Assembly: GCF_000143415.4 (NCBI RefSeq)
Contig: NW_003314290.1
Location: 425,470-489,469 of the forward strand
Length of the DNA stretch: 64,000 nucleotides
Source: Selaginella moellendorffii
Lineage: Eukaryota; Streptophyta; Lycopodiopsida; Selaginellales; Selaginellaceae
Direction: 5' to 3'
Shown: piece after piece, positions 34,901 through 45,414 of the stretch
Position numbering within the stretch: position 1 is the stretch's first letter
How the letters are laid out: the number at the start of each line of letters is the position of its first letter
Position numbers and translations under genes: made by a program
Notes under the pieces: generated by a model
The model's input: the letters and a program-made list of their open reading frames with translations, nothing else
Told to the model about the DNA's origin: nothing
Databases searched by the model: none

Positions 34901-35900
34901 ATTACACCTTGGCACATTTGGTGTCTCCACACTATCGGCCCCACGAGCCTACCTTCATGACACTACTTATTAGTGTCTAGGTCTTTGCCAAGACCAATAT
35001 AGTTATTCCTCATGCTAACTATCCGTTAGCACCGCAACATAGAGTTCATACACAACTTTGTGTCAAAGTTGTTTTTCTTCCAGGAAACTCTTTCCCATGA
35101 CTTTAGCATGGCACCTTCTGCCATCAATGAGATACATACTGCTCTCATGATTATTCCTTGACTCTATTGGAGTCATTCAACCTTTTTGACTTTGTTAATC
35201 CGACGACCTATGACGTCCTACTTTTGAGGTGCTAACTCACTGGAATACAACTCCTTGTATTCATGTCCTACTCACAAGGACCATCTTTTGCAAGTGTTAC
35301 TTCGACACTTGATTTGTTCTCTAGGGGCAACCTTTCGCCCCTTAGGACCACTTGTCCATGTGATGAGAATACCAACTCATCCTCTAAATACACCCCCAAC
35401 TCCTTGGGTTGTTCCAGCATTTATTAGAGGTAGCTCCGGCTACCATTTCAAGGACTTGTGTCCTTTTCTGTATTTGACCTCCTGCGGTCATTACTTTTGG
35501 TCTCAAATTCATGAGCACCAGCCTCAACTTCATGAGGGTAATCTTGTGACTCCTTTATTGTTTTGGAGTCTGCATCTTGCCCGTGATCCTAACGATAGTT
35601 GTTTATTACAACTACATTAGCCCGTTTGCTGCATCAAACACTCATCTGGATCACATCCTCAACTCTCTGAGGAAACCCTTACACTGTTCCCAAGATCCCA
35701 AAGTCGTTCCATTATTGGCCCTTTTCTATCCACCATGTTGTCTACAAGCTCACACATGAACTGTAATGGAGAGCCATGTCTTCCCGACCTGCTACTCCTC
35801 AAGGATAGGCCCACTCCTCGGACCTTTTGATGCCAACACCAGTGGTGATATACTTGAGCACCAATAAAAGTTGGACTAAGGAACAGTTCCGATACCAAGT
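31979..35900 (-). other. Interior of the LTR element, non-coding
   Basis: 3.9 kb with no frame longer than about 120 codons on either strand and no retroviral motif that I can find (no YxDD, no HHCC, no CCHC knuckle). Base composition is balanced and unlike the AT-rich flanks. The PBS is at the 35.9-kb end and the polypurine tract at the 31.98-kb end. Confidence 0.7.
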
Positions 35901-36892
35901 TGTAAGTGACTAAATTTTTCCATTTTACTTTAGTCACTTAACCGCACCTCCGACCACTTGGAGGAGTCTCACTCACAACCTCCTTAAGTCCAATTCAGGA
36001 CTTGGGACTTGCTAGTCCCAAGAATGGCATCCATGCCACTCCTCCCTTGCACTTGATCCAAGTGCTCCACGTGTCTAGTCCCAAGACCGACACCCAAAGG
36101 TACCACTGACATATTGGCCCGTTATGCTAAGGCCATGCCCATTCACCTTTGCCGCACTGGTGGTCCAATACCACTTGCATCACCATCTTGTCTCTCCAAG
36201 ACTGGGCCATCTATCCACGAGTGATTATCCCAGATCCACTCCTTAGCATCCTTAGGATGCCCACAGACATGGGGAATAGCCTTCCCCAACATCCCTTTGT
36301 CAATTTCTGCCAAGTCCCTTTTCCGTCAATAGCCATGTTCACCAACACTGCCACTAGATCAAGGCCCGCAGGCCCGGCCACTAAGTCCCATTGTCCTCTG
36401 GGACTTCCTCACCATGTGACCGTATCCATAGTAACTACACTAGAGGACTGCTCCTCCTCCTTTCCCCCATTTGGGACTTCGGGACAACATTTTGGAACAC
36501 CGTGGCCCTATGTGAGCCCCGTGGGTACTCTCCCCACCTTCCGCCTTTAGGTGCTCTAGCCATGGGCTTAGAGCGAAGTTCCGTTGAGCCACACCAGGTA
36601 TCCAAGTAGGTAGTGCCACCCACACTTGGACTGGGAGCATCGGCCAGTCGATCTCCCGGGGGAACTAGAGCCAGCTCTTGAACACTTCACCAAGCTACTC
36701 TGCTTGTCGGTCCATATTCACTCTAGTCTTGGACTTCCCAATGGTCAATTCATCACCCAACACTAGGTCTGGCCTTCCTGGGCCAAACTGGCCTTTCCTG
36801 GCCAAACTGGCTCCACTGCAGTCCTCCCCCTTACTATACTTTTGGAGCTCACCAAACCCCCCAGGGTCTGGGAGACGAACGCTTTGGGCTTT

Positions 36893-38706
36893 TGTGAGAC
36901 ACAAAATCCCTAGGCCCCAAAGTGGAGCCGGAAGGGCGCCACATGGTAGTGGCCGAAGCGAGAGCCAAACGAGCGTAACACGTTTGGACCAAAAGCTCCG
37001 ACTTGAAAAGTCAAGAGCGGGAGTGGAACTCCCAACGAAGTGCTCGAGGAACGAGCACGAAGCGAGCAAAAGGCAAGGCTCCAAAAAGGGACCCAAAAGG
37101 ACCAACACATGACACATGGGAGTGTCCGNNNNNNNNNNNNNNNNNNNNNNNNNNNNNNNNNNNNNNNNNNNNNNNNNNNNNNNNNNNNNNNNNNNNNNNN
37201 NNNNNNNNNNNNNNNNNNNNNNNNNNNNNNNNNNNNNNNNNNNNNNNNNNNNNNNNNNNNNNNNNNNNNNNNNNNNNNNNNNNNNNNNNNNNNNNNNNNN
37301 NNNNNNNNNNNNNNNNNNNNNNNNNNNNNNNNNNNNNNNNNNNNNNNNNNNNNNNNNNNNNNNNNNNNNNNNNNNNNNNNNNNNNNNNNNNNNNNNNNNN
37401 NNNNNNNNNNNNNNNNNNNNNNNNAGTCCGAGATGGAGTCCGAGATGGAGTCCGAGATGGAGTCCGAGATGGACCCGAGATGGAGTCCGAGATGGAGTCC
37501 GAGATGGACCCGAGATGGACCCGAGATGGAGTCCGAGATGGAGTCCGAGATGGAGTCCGAAGTCAAGACCGAGACCGGGACCGAGACCGAGACTGAGACT
37601 GAGACCGAGATCGGGACCGAGACCGAGACCGAGGCCGAGGCCGAGACCGAGCCCGAGCCCGAGTCCGAGTCCGAGTCCGAGTCCGAGTCCAAGTCCGAGT
37701 CCGGAGCCTGAGAGGGTGAAAGCCCAAAGCGTTCGTCTCCCAGACCCTGGGGGGTTTGGTGAGCTCCAAAAGTATAGTAGGGGGAGGACTGCAGTGGAGC
37801 CAGTTTGGCCAGGAAGGGCCAGTTTGGCCCAGGAAGGCCGGACCCAGTGTTGGGTGATGAGCTGCCCACTGGGAAGTCCAAGACTAGAGTGAACACAGAC
37901 CGACAAGCGGGGTAGCTTGGTGAAGTGTTCAAGAGCCGGCTCTAGTTCCCCCGGGAGATCGACTGGCCGATGCTCCCAGTCCAAGTGTGGGTGGCACTAC
38001 CTACTTGGATACCTGGTGTGGCTCAACGGAACCCGCTCTAAGCCCATGGCTAGAGCACCCAAGGGCAGAAGACGAGGAGAGTACCCAGGTGGCTCGCGTA
38101 AGGCCACGGTGTTCCGAAATGTTGTCCCAAAGGCCCAGACTGTAGAAAGGAAGAGGAGCAGTCCTCTAGGGTAGTGACCAAGGACACAGTCGTGTGGTGA
38201 GGAAGTCCCAGAGGACCGTGGGACTTAGTGGTCGGGCCTGTGGGTCTCGATCCAGTGGCAGTGTTGGCAAACACGGCCAGGGGCAGAAAGGGACTTAGTG
38301 GGGACTGACAGAGGGATATTGGGGAAGGCTATTCCCCCTGTCGGTGGGCACCCTAAGGATGCTAAGGAGTGGATCTGAGATGACCACTCACGGAAGGTTT
38401 GTCTAGTCTTGGAGAGCCAAGACGGTGATGCAAGTGGTATTGGACTACCAGTGTGGCAAAGGTGATTGGGCATAGCCTTAGCGTAACGGGCTGCTATGTC
38501 GGTGGTACCTTTGAGCGTCGGTCATGGGATCGGACACGTGGAGCACTTGGACCAAGTGCAAATGTTGAGTGGCATGGATGCCATTCTCGGGGCTAGCAAG
38601 TCCCAAGTCCTGGGTTGGACTTATGGAGGTTGCGAATGAGACTCCTCCAAGTGGTCAGAGGTGTGGTTAAGTGACTAAAGTAGAATGGAAAATTTAGTCG
38701 CTTACA
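36893..38706 (+). mobile_element. Solo LTR of the same family, opposite orientation, nested in the 5' LTR
   Basis: Starts TGTGAGACAC at 36893 and ends CGCTTACA at 38706, so it is a full LTR inverted relative to its host. It is flanked by a perfect 5-bp target duplication GCTTT (36888-36892 and 38707-38711). No interior or second LTR remains, as expected after recombination between LTRs. It contains the 296-N gap inside its minisatellite. Confidence 0.88.
37129..37424. other. Assembly gap (Ns) inside the solo LTR minisatellite
   Basis: 296 Ns. By comparison with the two other LTRs, the missing part is the CTCGGA-type repeat and its flank; the true length is unknown. Confidence 0.98.
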
Positions 38707-39529
38707 GCTTTCACCCTCTTAGACTCGAACTTGGACTCGGATTCGGACTCGAATTCGGACTCGGACTCAGACTCGGACTCGGACTCGGTCTCGGCCTCGG
38801 CCTCGGTCTCGGCCTCGGTCTCGGTCTCGGTCCCGGTCTTGGTCCCGGTCTTGGTCCCGGTCTCAATCTCGACTTCGAACTCCATCTCGACTTCGAACTC
38901 CATCTCGGGTCCATCTCGGACTCCACCTCAGACTCCATCTCGGGTCCATCTCGGACTCCATCTCGGACTCCATCTCGGACTCCATCTCAGGTCCATCTCG
39001 GACTCCACCTCGGGTCCATCTCGGACTCCACCTCAGGTCCATCTCGGACTCCATCTCGGGTCCATCTCAGACTCCATCTCGGACTCCACCTCGGGTCCAT
39101 CTCGGACTCCATCTCGGGTCCGTTTTGGGTCCATCTCGGACTCCGTCTCGGGTCCGTCTCGGACTCAATCTCGAATCCATCTTGGGTCCACCTCGAACTT
39201 CACCTCGGACTCCAACCTCGGACTCCATCTCGGGGTCCTCTCGGACTCCACTTCGGACTCCAACGCAAGTCCATCTCGGGTCCATCTCGAACACTTCCAC
39301 GTGTCATGTATTAGTCCTTTTGGGTCCCTTTTTGGATCCTCGCTTATTGCTCGCTTCATACTCATTCCTCGAGCACTTCGTTGGGAGTTCCACTCCCACT
39401 CTCAACCTTTTCAAGTCGGAGCTTTTAGTCCAAACGTGTTACGCTCGTTTGGCTTTCACTTCGGCCACTACCACATGGCACCCTTTCGGCTCCACTTTTG
39501 AGCCTAGGGATTTTGTGTCTCACAATATT

Positions 39530-40600
39530 GCATTTTCCACTTTTTGTTGCACATCCTTTAGCTCCACTTCCTATAGAAGATATATATGCCACAAATTTTT
39601 CCTTTCTAATTTACTAACTTACTTTATTTATCTGACCACCACGGCCTTGGTGTTCATCAAATTCCCTTGTCAAAGTTCCCACATATTGTACCAGTTCTTA
39701 CTTGGTCCTATGTGGTTTTAACAACTCACTACACAAGCAATAGAGCGTTAATCATCCATCCATGGATTCCTAAATTCTCTCTTAATCCCCCTCCTTAGGT
39801 TAGACTAAATTTAAGGTTCAATTACACTCCCCACAAATACACCAAACTTCCAAGTTCCTAACATCCTTTGGTATAACAAGGCTTGATCATGGGACTCTCT
39901 AAATCCCAAGCCTTGGGTGCAACACTTGCTTTAGGACACTAGGGGAAACACTATGGCTTAATGGCCCAATATAGATACTCCTACTCCCCCACTTCTATCC
40001 CGAAGGGAAAGCCCAATCCCTTAGGAAGGGCAAAGACTAATGAGCCGTAAGATACTCAAGTGGGGCACCACTCTACATGAGTTGGGAGCACCACAGTCAG
40101 TTTCCCTTCCAAGAGTAGATGTTGCTTTTGAACACTTCCTTAAGTGGCCCCTCTAGCACCACTTGAGTCCATCCTCACTCCCACCCAATGCCCCTAAGCC
40201 CCAATTTCAACCTCAAGTCAATTTGAAAGCACCATTGGAGAGTTTCTTCGAGACTAATTCTTGGACTTCACTATCCCTACTATATTTTTGGAACCCCTTG
40301 CAGCCCCTCCCCCCTTGGGAGATACAGGCTTTGTGCTTTCACCCCATGATCTGTATTAGTATTCGAACTCGATCTTGGACTCAGTTTTGAACCCAATTTC
40401 GCATCTCAGACTCAGTCTCGAATTTGGTCTTGGACTCAGTCTTAAATTTGGTCTTAGAGTTGGTTTTGGACTCGATCTCGGACTTAGTCTGTAACTAAGT
40501 CTTATAATCGGTCTTGGACTTAATCTTGGATTTGGTCTCATCCGATGAACTTTTTAACATTTCGGTCGTGCTTTTTAGAGATTTTTTAACCTACGACACA
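39530..40600. mobile_element. Old diverged LTR relic related to the 1.8-kb LTR family
   Basis: Around 40040-40560 the order of features follows the family LTR: a CACTTCC...AAGTGG stretch, a TACTATATTTTTGGA promoter-like site, GGGAGATACAGGCTTTGTGCTTTCACCC, and then a decayed run of (GGTCTTGGACTCAGT)-like units. Divergence is high and the borders are unclear, especially 39530-40040, where I see nothing specific. Confidence 0.5.
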
Positions 40601-40737
40601 TTGGGGAGTTGGTTGTTTATAGCAATGTGATATTATCTGGTATGTGCATAATTATGTTTGGTGCTAAGCTCATAATACTCCCCCTTGTGCTACAAAAGGA
40701 TGGATAGAGTTAATTGTAGTTTCCTATTCATTTAAGT

Positions 40738-41510
40738 TGGTGGCATTTGATTGGATGGAGCATTTTTCACAATCAACTACTGGCAATGAGTATATTATTA
40801 TTGCTTATAACTATTTAACTCATAGGGTGGAAGTATGTGCTTTTATTAACATGTTTGCAACTACTATTGGATACTTCCTTCTCAATTGAGTAAAATTCCT
40901 ATTTAGATAATGATCCCGCATTTATAGCTAAAGCATTTTATGTTTTGACATCTTGGTTGGGGATACACCACACTTTCACAAGTGGTTATCATCCATAATC
41001 AAACAGTTTGATGAAATGACTTGTTTGGACCTTCAAAAGGATGATTGTGAAATACATAAATTTTCAATATTCAAATTGGGATGGTTATTTTGCATCTCTT
41101 CGGTGTATATATGTCATAGGGGTGTAGAGTTTTATTGATGCTTTACCATATAAACTCCTATATGATTATAATCCAATACTACCAATAGAGTTGGGTTTAC
41201 CTTTATGATTGTTATGAGTTACCAATGCTAAGTCATGATTAATATTTGAGAAATATTTTTCCACTTGTCCAAATAGAGTTTGCCGAACACTTAGGTTGTA
41301 TACAAGTGGAATAACAACGACACTATAACTATTGTCCACATGTAGAGTACAAAATGGATGATTTGGTATTAGTTTATTTTCTGAATCTTACAATATATAT
41401 TTATTTAAAAGGCTTTTTGCTCAGTGGAAAGGACCATATTGAGTGTTGCGGCAAATTGGACTACCAGTTTATGAGGTTTGGCATGACATCTAACAAGCTA
41501 ATCCTCTAGA
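40738..41510 (+). pseudogene. Ty3/gypsy integrase relic
   Basis: With interrupting stops, the translation shows an integrase core: WMEHFSQSTTGNEYIIIAYN, then DNDPAFIAKAF with LGIHHTFTSGYHPS (the usual SDxDxxF and SxYHPQ blocks), then MDDLVLV, as seen after the core in gypsy elements. No frame is intact. It is probably what is left of the older element into which the LTR retrotransposon inserted (inference). Confidence 0.65.
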
Positions 41511-41671
41511 ATTATACATGTGCAACAAGAGAAATGTTTTATACAAAGAAATTAGGAATAATTGGCACCACTTATAGATACACCAATACCTCCTCCTAAT
41601 GTCTTTTAAAATCTCAACCCATCCAGAAAAGAATCTTGATGGTCTTTCATTATTCCAAGACGAAGTGATGA

Positions 41672-41846
41672 TGTATAGTTCAAATATATAGCTACAATGC
41701 TATATACTAATATTCATATAGTGGGATTTTGGTGGTTATTGGATTTGTTTCAATTTGGACCACTCCCTTTTATATATAAGTTAAGGTTTTTGGGTTAATT
41801 AATATACACATTTCTGTATTCCATTTCCATATTCCATGCACTCACA
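41672..41846 (-). mobile_element. 175-bp LTR-like element, copy 3
   Basis: Same length and order as copies 1 and 4 (TATATA box, AAGGTTTTTGGG motif, CATGCACTCACA end). The left end has lost the TGTGAG sequence by mutation. Confidence 0.65.
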
Positions 41847-42044
41847 CCATCTTTATAATTATAATGTTAGTATGTCAACATTTAAGAAATAATTTTGATG
41901 AGTTATATTATATTTGATTCTTATATAAAGCAAATAAAAAAATTTATTTATCATAGTATATATAATTTTACTTATGTCTTTGTATTTTACCAATTATTAA
42001 TCCTGTATAGGTTATATTATATTTGAGTCTTCTAAAAATAATAA

Positions 42045-42219
42045 TGTGAGGGCCAAGTGTACGGTTACGATGCCGTATACTAATATTAGCGTAGTGGGAT
42101 TTTGGTAGCCATCATATTGGTTTCAATGCGGACCACTCGCTCCTGTATATAAACTAGGGTTTTTGGGCTAATTGAAATGCACATTTCTGTATTCCTGTTC
42201 CATATTCCATGCACTCACA
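42045..42219 (-). mobile_element. 175-bp LTR-like element, copy 4
   Basis: Starts TGTGAGGGCCAAG and ends CATGCACTCACA, exactly 175 bp, with ATAA on both sides. The best-preserved copy. The interior carries TATATAAACTAGGG, which looks like a promoter box. Confidence 0.75.
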
Positions 42220-42484
42220 ATAACAAATTTTACTTATTATAACACATATAATTTTATATATCTTTTTGCATTTTAGCAATTATTAATCCTGTATAAACAT
42301 CAATCTTCACATATAACATTTTAAACTAAAAGGATATAAAATATTGACTTTAAATGTTTTCATATGAAAACTTCCTTTTGATTATAAAAAATGAAAAAAT
42401 AATAAATCTTGCCAAAATGGTATAATTTGGCTTGGCAAGTTACATTTCCTTGTATCAAGGAAGAAAAGGAAGATGAAGAATCTC

Positions 42485-42835
42485 TCAAAATCTCGCCCTT
42501 CGAAACCTGTTCTTGAGCCAACCGATTACACCACCACCCCTGGACAACGAACAAGACGAAGACTTTCGCCGCTGCTCCTCCCTGTGGCTGCCACTCCTGT
42601 TCATCACCGTCGAAGACTTTGCACTGCTGCGATGGTGGTGGCCTTGGTGATCGTCGTCGCTGTCCAGAACCATGATCGTCTTCTTTGTGATCCCATCGCC
42701 CTTGCCGCCCCTGGTGTTGCTACTGCTAAATCTCTGCGCCGGCTCCACCGCGTTGTTGAGGCCCAGCGAGTCGGCCCAGCTCCGCCCCGACGATCCCTGC
42801 CTCCTGATCGACACCCCCCGGCTGAGAGAAGCCAT
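42485..42835 (-). CDS. Small basic protein, MAPK-substrate-like family, member B
   Basis: 116 residues, the closest relative of member A: the same start (MASLSRGVSIRRQGSSGRSW) and the same central NTRGGKGDGITKKTIM block, with an additional Ser/Arg-rich stretch before the C-terminal GVIGWLKNRFRRARF. The upstream region is also alike, so A and B come from a recent segmental copy now separated by repeat DNA. Immediately downstream (below 42440) AT-rich repeat DNA begins. Confidence 0.72.
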   Translation of the reverse strand: MASLSRGVSIRRQGSSGRSWADSLGLNNAVEPAQRFSSSNTRGGKGDGITKKTIMVLDSDDDHQGHHHRSSAKSSTVMNRSGSHREEQRRKSSSCSLSRGGGVIGWLKNRFRRARF

Positions 42836-43537
42836 TGATGGACGTCGATTGGTGGTGAATGGTTCTTCTTACGATGTTGTTGCGGTCGTGATCTTGGCGG
42901 TGATGGTACTGCCCTGCGAATCCGATTAAAGTAAAGCCAGATTCACGAGAAAACAGAAGGAACACAAAGCCGATCACATTTCATGTTTTCTACGAAGAAA
43001 TGAGTTCTCTCCAAGAAGCCAGTTTAGATCACAAGAGAGGAAGTGGAGTCTAGGAGACAACAGAGAAAACGTGTAAAAACAAACTTCTATCACTGGAACG
43101 CATCCAACACAGAGAGCTAAACGAACACTCCCACGGTACCTGACAGTGAAAGCAAATCCTGAGCGCGAATTTAAATCGGCACAATCGCTGCCATCGCCGC
43201 TGCCAGACTAGAAGACACACATCGGGATAATTTCCTCTATACTGGAACTTCAGGCATAGAACCCTATTTTCTCGACCCAGAAAGCCGCCACCGCCACCGC
43301 GCTAGCTCGAATCCTCGCTTGTCGCTCGCCGCAAAGCAAGAGAGGCATTCTATAGATTGCCGCAAAGCAAGAGAGGCTAGTCTAGATTTAAGGGCATTGT
43401 CCTCGCTGTTGCGCGTAAGTCCCGGTCTAAAGCGACTGGGTGTTGCGTTGCATGTCAAACACCATTGTCGATGGCGGGCTTGTCGTGGAGCTATGCTGAC
43501 TTGCAAGGTGAACGCATTGAGGAAGGTGGGACGCAAT

Positions 43538-43619
43538 GTGGATGTGCCGGAGTGGTTATCGGGCATGACTCGAAATCATGTGGGCTCTGCCCGCGCAGGT
43601 TCGAATCCTGCCATCCACG
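43538..43619 (+). tRNA. tRNA-Ser (CGA), second gene
   Basis: Identical to the copy at 26253 except for one base in the variable arm (GGGCTCTGCCC against GGGCTTTGCCC). Anticodon CGA. A T-rich stop lies about 20 nt after the end. Confidence 0.96.
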
Positions 43620-43929
43620 TATATCTTGCCATTCCCTTTTTTTTGCTCCAATTGTTGCTTCTTCCATGTCCCTTGCTAGTGGCAATGGCCTGCGAGCTTG
43701 GTTTCGTTCTTCCTGGTGTTTTCTTTCGCGTTCTACAGCATGGAGTCTAATCAAAGCAAAGATCATGAGTGTTTACGTGGGCGATTCATGAAGAGAAGCG
43801 GGAAATCTTCGCGATCGTCTTGCCTCCACCACCATCGCGAAGTCCTCGGTTTCTTCACTGGGAAGAGGTGGTGCCTTGAGAGTGGTCTACGATTTTGATG
43901 TCTTTCTTTTCAGATTCTAATGTGTTCTA

Positions 43930-44215
43930 CAATTTAGACGCTTTTCTCGAAGAGATTCTTCCTTTGAGCCAGCCAAGAACACGAGACTTCTAGCCTCCAG
44001 CACCTCGCAATGCACCATCCTGCGTGCTCCATGGCGAAAGCATGGCTGGATCCTCACCATTCGTGATATCCGAGAGTCGCCCCCGCGGCTTGATTGATCC
44101 TGGAGTTTTTGTGGAACATCCCTTGCTCTGTAAACGTCCAGATCTTTGCCGGAAGATCCGAACATCCCTGCCTTCGACACGAGCCCCTCTCTTGAGCGTC
44201 GCCGAATTCCAACAA
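43930..44215 (-). pseudogene. Decayed member of the MAPK-substrate-like family
   Basis: Aligns with member D (45415-45753) at both ends: the C-terminal basic GWLKGRISSRKA-like region at 43935-43985 and the KRGA...VE N-terminal part near 44190. Frame breaks and loss of the RRQGSSG motif make it non-coding. Confidence 0.7.
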
Positions 44216-44370
44216 GAAATTGTGTCAAAAGCGATGAGATTCTAACCCCGCGAGAAACGATTGAGTTTCTATCGGAGGATCTACCGCTTGACTTAATCAC
44301 GTCAATCGTTTGACCAGATCGTAAACTACGGCCACGAGATATCTTCACAATGTCTGTTGCCACGTCAAAT

Positions 44371-44444
44371 CTTGCAAGGCCAGAGTGGTTATCGGGCAAT
44401 CATGCGAGCTTCGCTCGCGCAGGTTCGAATCGTGCCATTCACGG
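44371..44444 (+). pseudogene. Pseudo tRNA-Ser lacking the anticodon arm
   Basis: Keeps the D arm (CCAGAGTGGTTATCGGGC), the variable arm and the T arm (GCAGGTTCGAATCGTGCC), but the stretch ATGACTCGAA that forms the anticodon stem-loop is deleted and the acceptor stem is mismatched. Confidence 0.85.
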
Positions 44445-44660
44445 AAGGAAGCTGTTTTGTTGACCTTGTTTTTACTGGCATGTGAGGCGTCTTGTTTGGC
44501 TTGCCAGGCTTTTGTCGACCAAATGCTGGAGAATCTTCCAACCATCCAGTCTAGCACGAACACACATTTGTATTTACATGGATTTGATTTTACTCTCTGA
44601 TAGCAACATGGTACTTGTGAAGATCACTCCAAGAGCTCCACAAGCGAAAAGATCTCTGAT

Positions 44661-45008
44661 CTAAGTTCTAGAGATCTTTCTCATCCTCCCCTTGATCCAG
44701 CCAAGAACACCGTGATGAGATCTCTGGTGGAGATCGGTGGCGCCACCATCGAAGTCCCCTGGCGATCCCAACGCCGCCGATGCTCCTCCGGCCCCATGAG
44801 ATCCTCCTCCAGTGCCGGACGAGCTGTGGTTGAGAGTGGAGGGATGAGACGAGGTCTCGTGATTGATGATCTCGCCGCCTTGTGCCCCGGATCCCAGCGC
44901 CCGAGACGTCTGGAACATCCCTTCCTCCGTGAATGCGCAGTTCTCGGCCCAGCTCAACCCCGACGATCCTTGCCTCCGGAAAGACACCCCTCGCTTGAGC
45001 GTCGCCAT
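44661..45008 (-). CDS. Small basic protein, MAPK-substrate-like family, member C
   Basis: 115 residues starting MATLKRGVSFRRQGSSGLSW and ending VLGWIKGRMRKISRT. The middle is Gly/Ser/His-rich and not conserved with the other members. The conserved ends and variable middle suggest a short docking or membrane-surface motif pair. Start chosen at ATG 45008, where all members share the MAxLxRGVS beginning; the frame is open further upstream, but without similarity. Confidence 0.72.
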   Translation of the reverse strand: MATLKRGVSFRRQGSSGLSWAENCAFTEEGMFQTSRALGSGAQGGEIINHETSSHPSTLNHSSSGTGGGSHGAGGASAALGSPGDFDGGATDLHQRSHHGVLGWIKGRMRKISRT

Positions 45009-45250
45009 GGAAGACCCAAAGCAAAATAGCCACGAGAATGCTATAGTACAATGTAGATATTGATGAGATCGAACTAAGATCAAGCTAGGGACAGAGATCG
45101 GAAAGCCATGAGTACAACAATGAAACAAAGATCTTGTCTTCTTTTATAGCAAAACCATGTATTGACGGTCAATGAAAGTATATTCGATATGTTCGTAAAG
45201 TTAACCTAGTGGGAGTAAAATGTGTTTGTGCATGTAGTTGACTGCAAGTT

Positions 45251-45332
45251 GTGGATGTGCCGGAGTGGTTATCGGGCATGACTCGAAATCATGTGGGCTT
45301 TGCCCGCGCAGGTTCGAATCCTGCCATCCACG
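45251..45332 (+). tRNA. tRNA-Ser (CGA), third gene
   Basis: Identical in sequence to the copy at 26253. TTTTT follows directly. Confidence 0.96.
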
Positions 45333-45414
45333 TTTTTCATTTTTTCTGCTTTGTATTTCTTCGATCTTGCTAAATTTTTTCATCTTTTTGATTCTAACGT
45401 TCCCGCAATGTGTT

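Larger units (their letters stand above)
30135..39524 (-). mobile_element. Non-autonomous LTR retrotransposon (LARD-like), minus orientation
   Basis: Two direct LTRs (30135-31978 and 35901-39524, the latter interrupted) bound a 3.9-kb interior. Read on the minus strand the LTRs start TGTGAGACAC and end CACTTACA. A primer-binding site follows the 5' LTR at 35898-35887 (TGGTATCGGAAC, close to the iMet-tRNA type TGGTATCAGAGC). A purine-rich tract (GAGTGGTGGAG, 31993-31979) precedes the 3' LTR. Flanks ACATT (30130-30134) and ATATT (39525-39529) are a probable 5-bp target duplication with one change. The interior has no gag, protease, integrase, RT or RNase H reading frame, so it would need proteins in trans. 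Confidence 0.85.
35901..39524 (-). repeat. 5' LTR of the element, interrupted by a solo LTR
   Basis: Made of 35901-36892 plus 38712-39524 (about 1805 bp in total once the insert and one copy of the target duplication are removed). The break falls at a GCTTT present once at the same place in the left LTR. Confidence 0.88.

Noticed and set aside
32000-35900. Possible gag-pol inside the LTR element
   Set aside because: I looked on both strands for RT, RNase H, integrase and zinc-knuckle signatures and found none; the longest frames are about 120 codons.
30988-39500. Long open frames of 140-430 codons rich in Leu-Gly, Ser-Asp or Arg-Asp-Gly
   Set aside because: They come from stop-free minisatellite units whose length is a multiple of three; the same DNA is open in several frames on both strands, and some frames run through the N gap.
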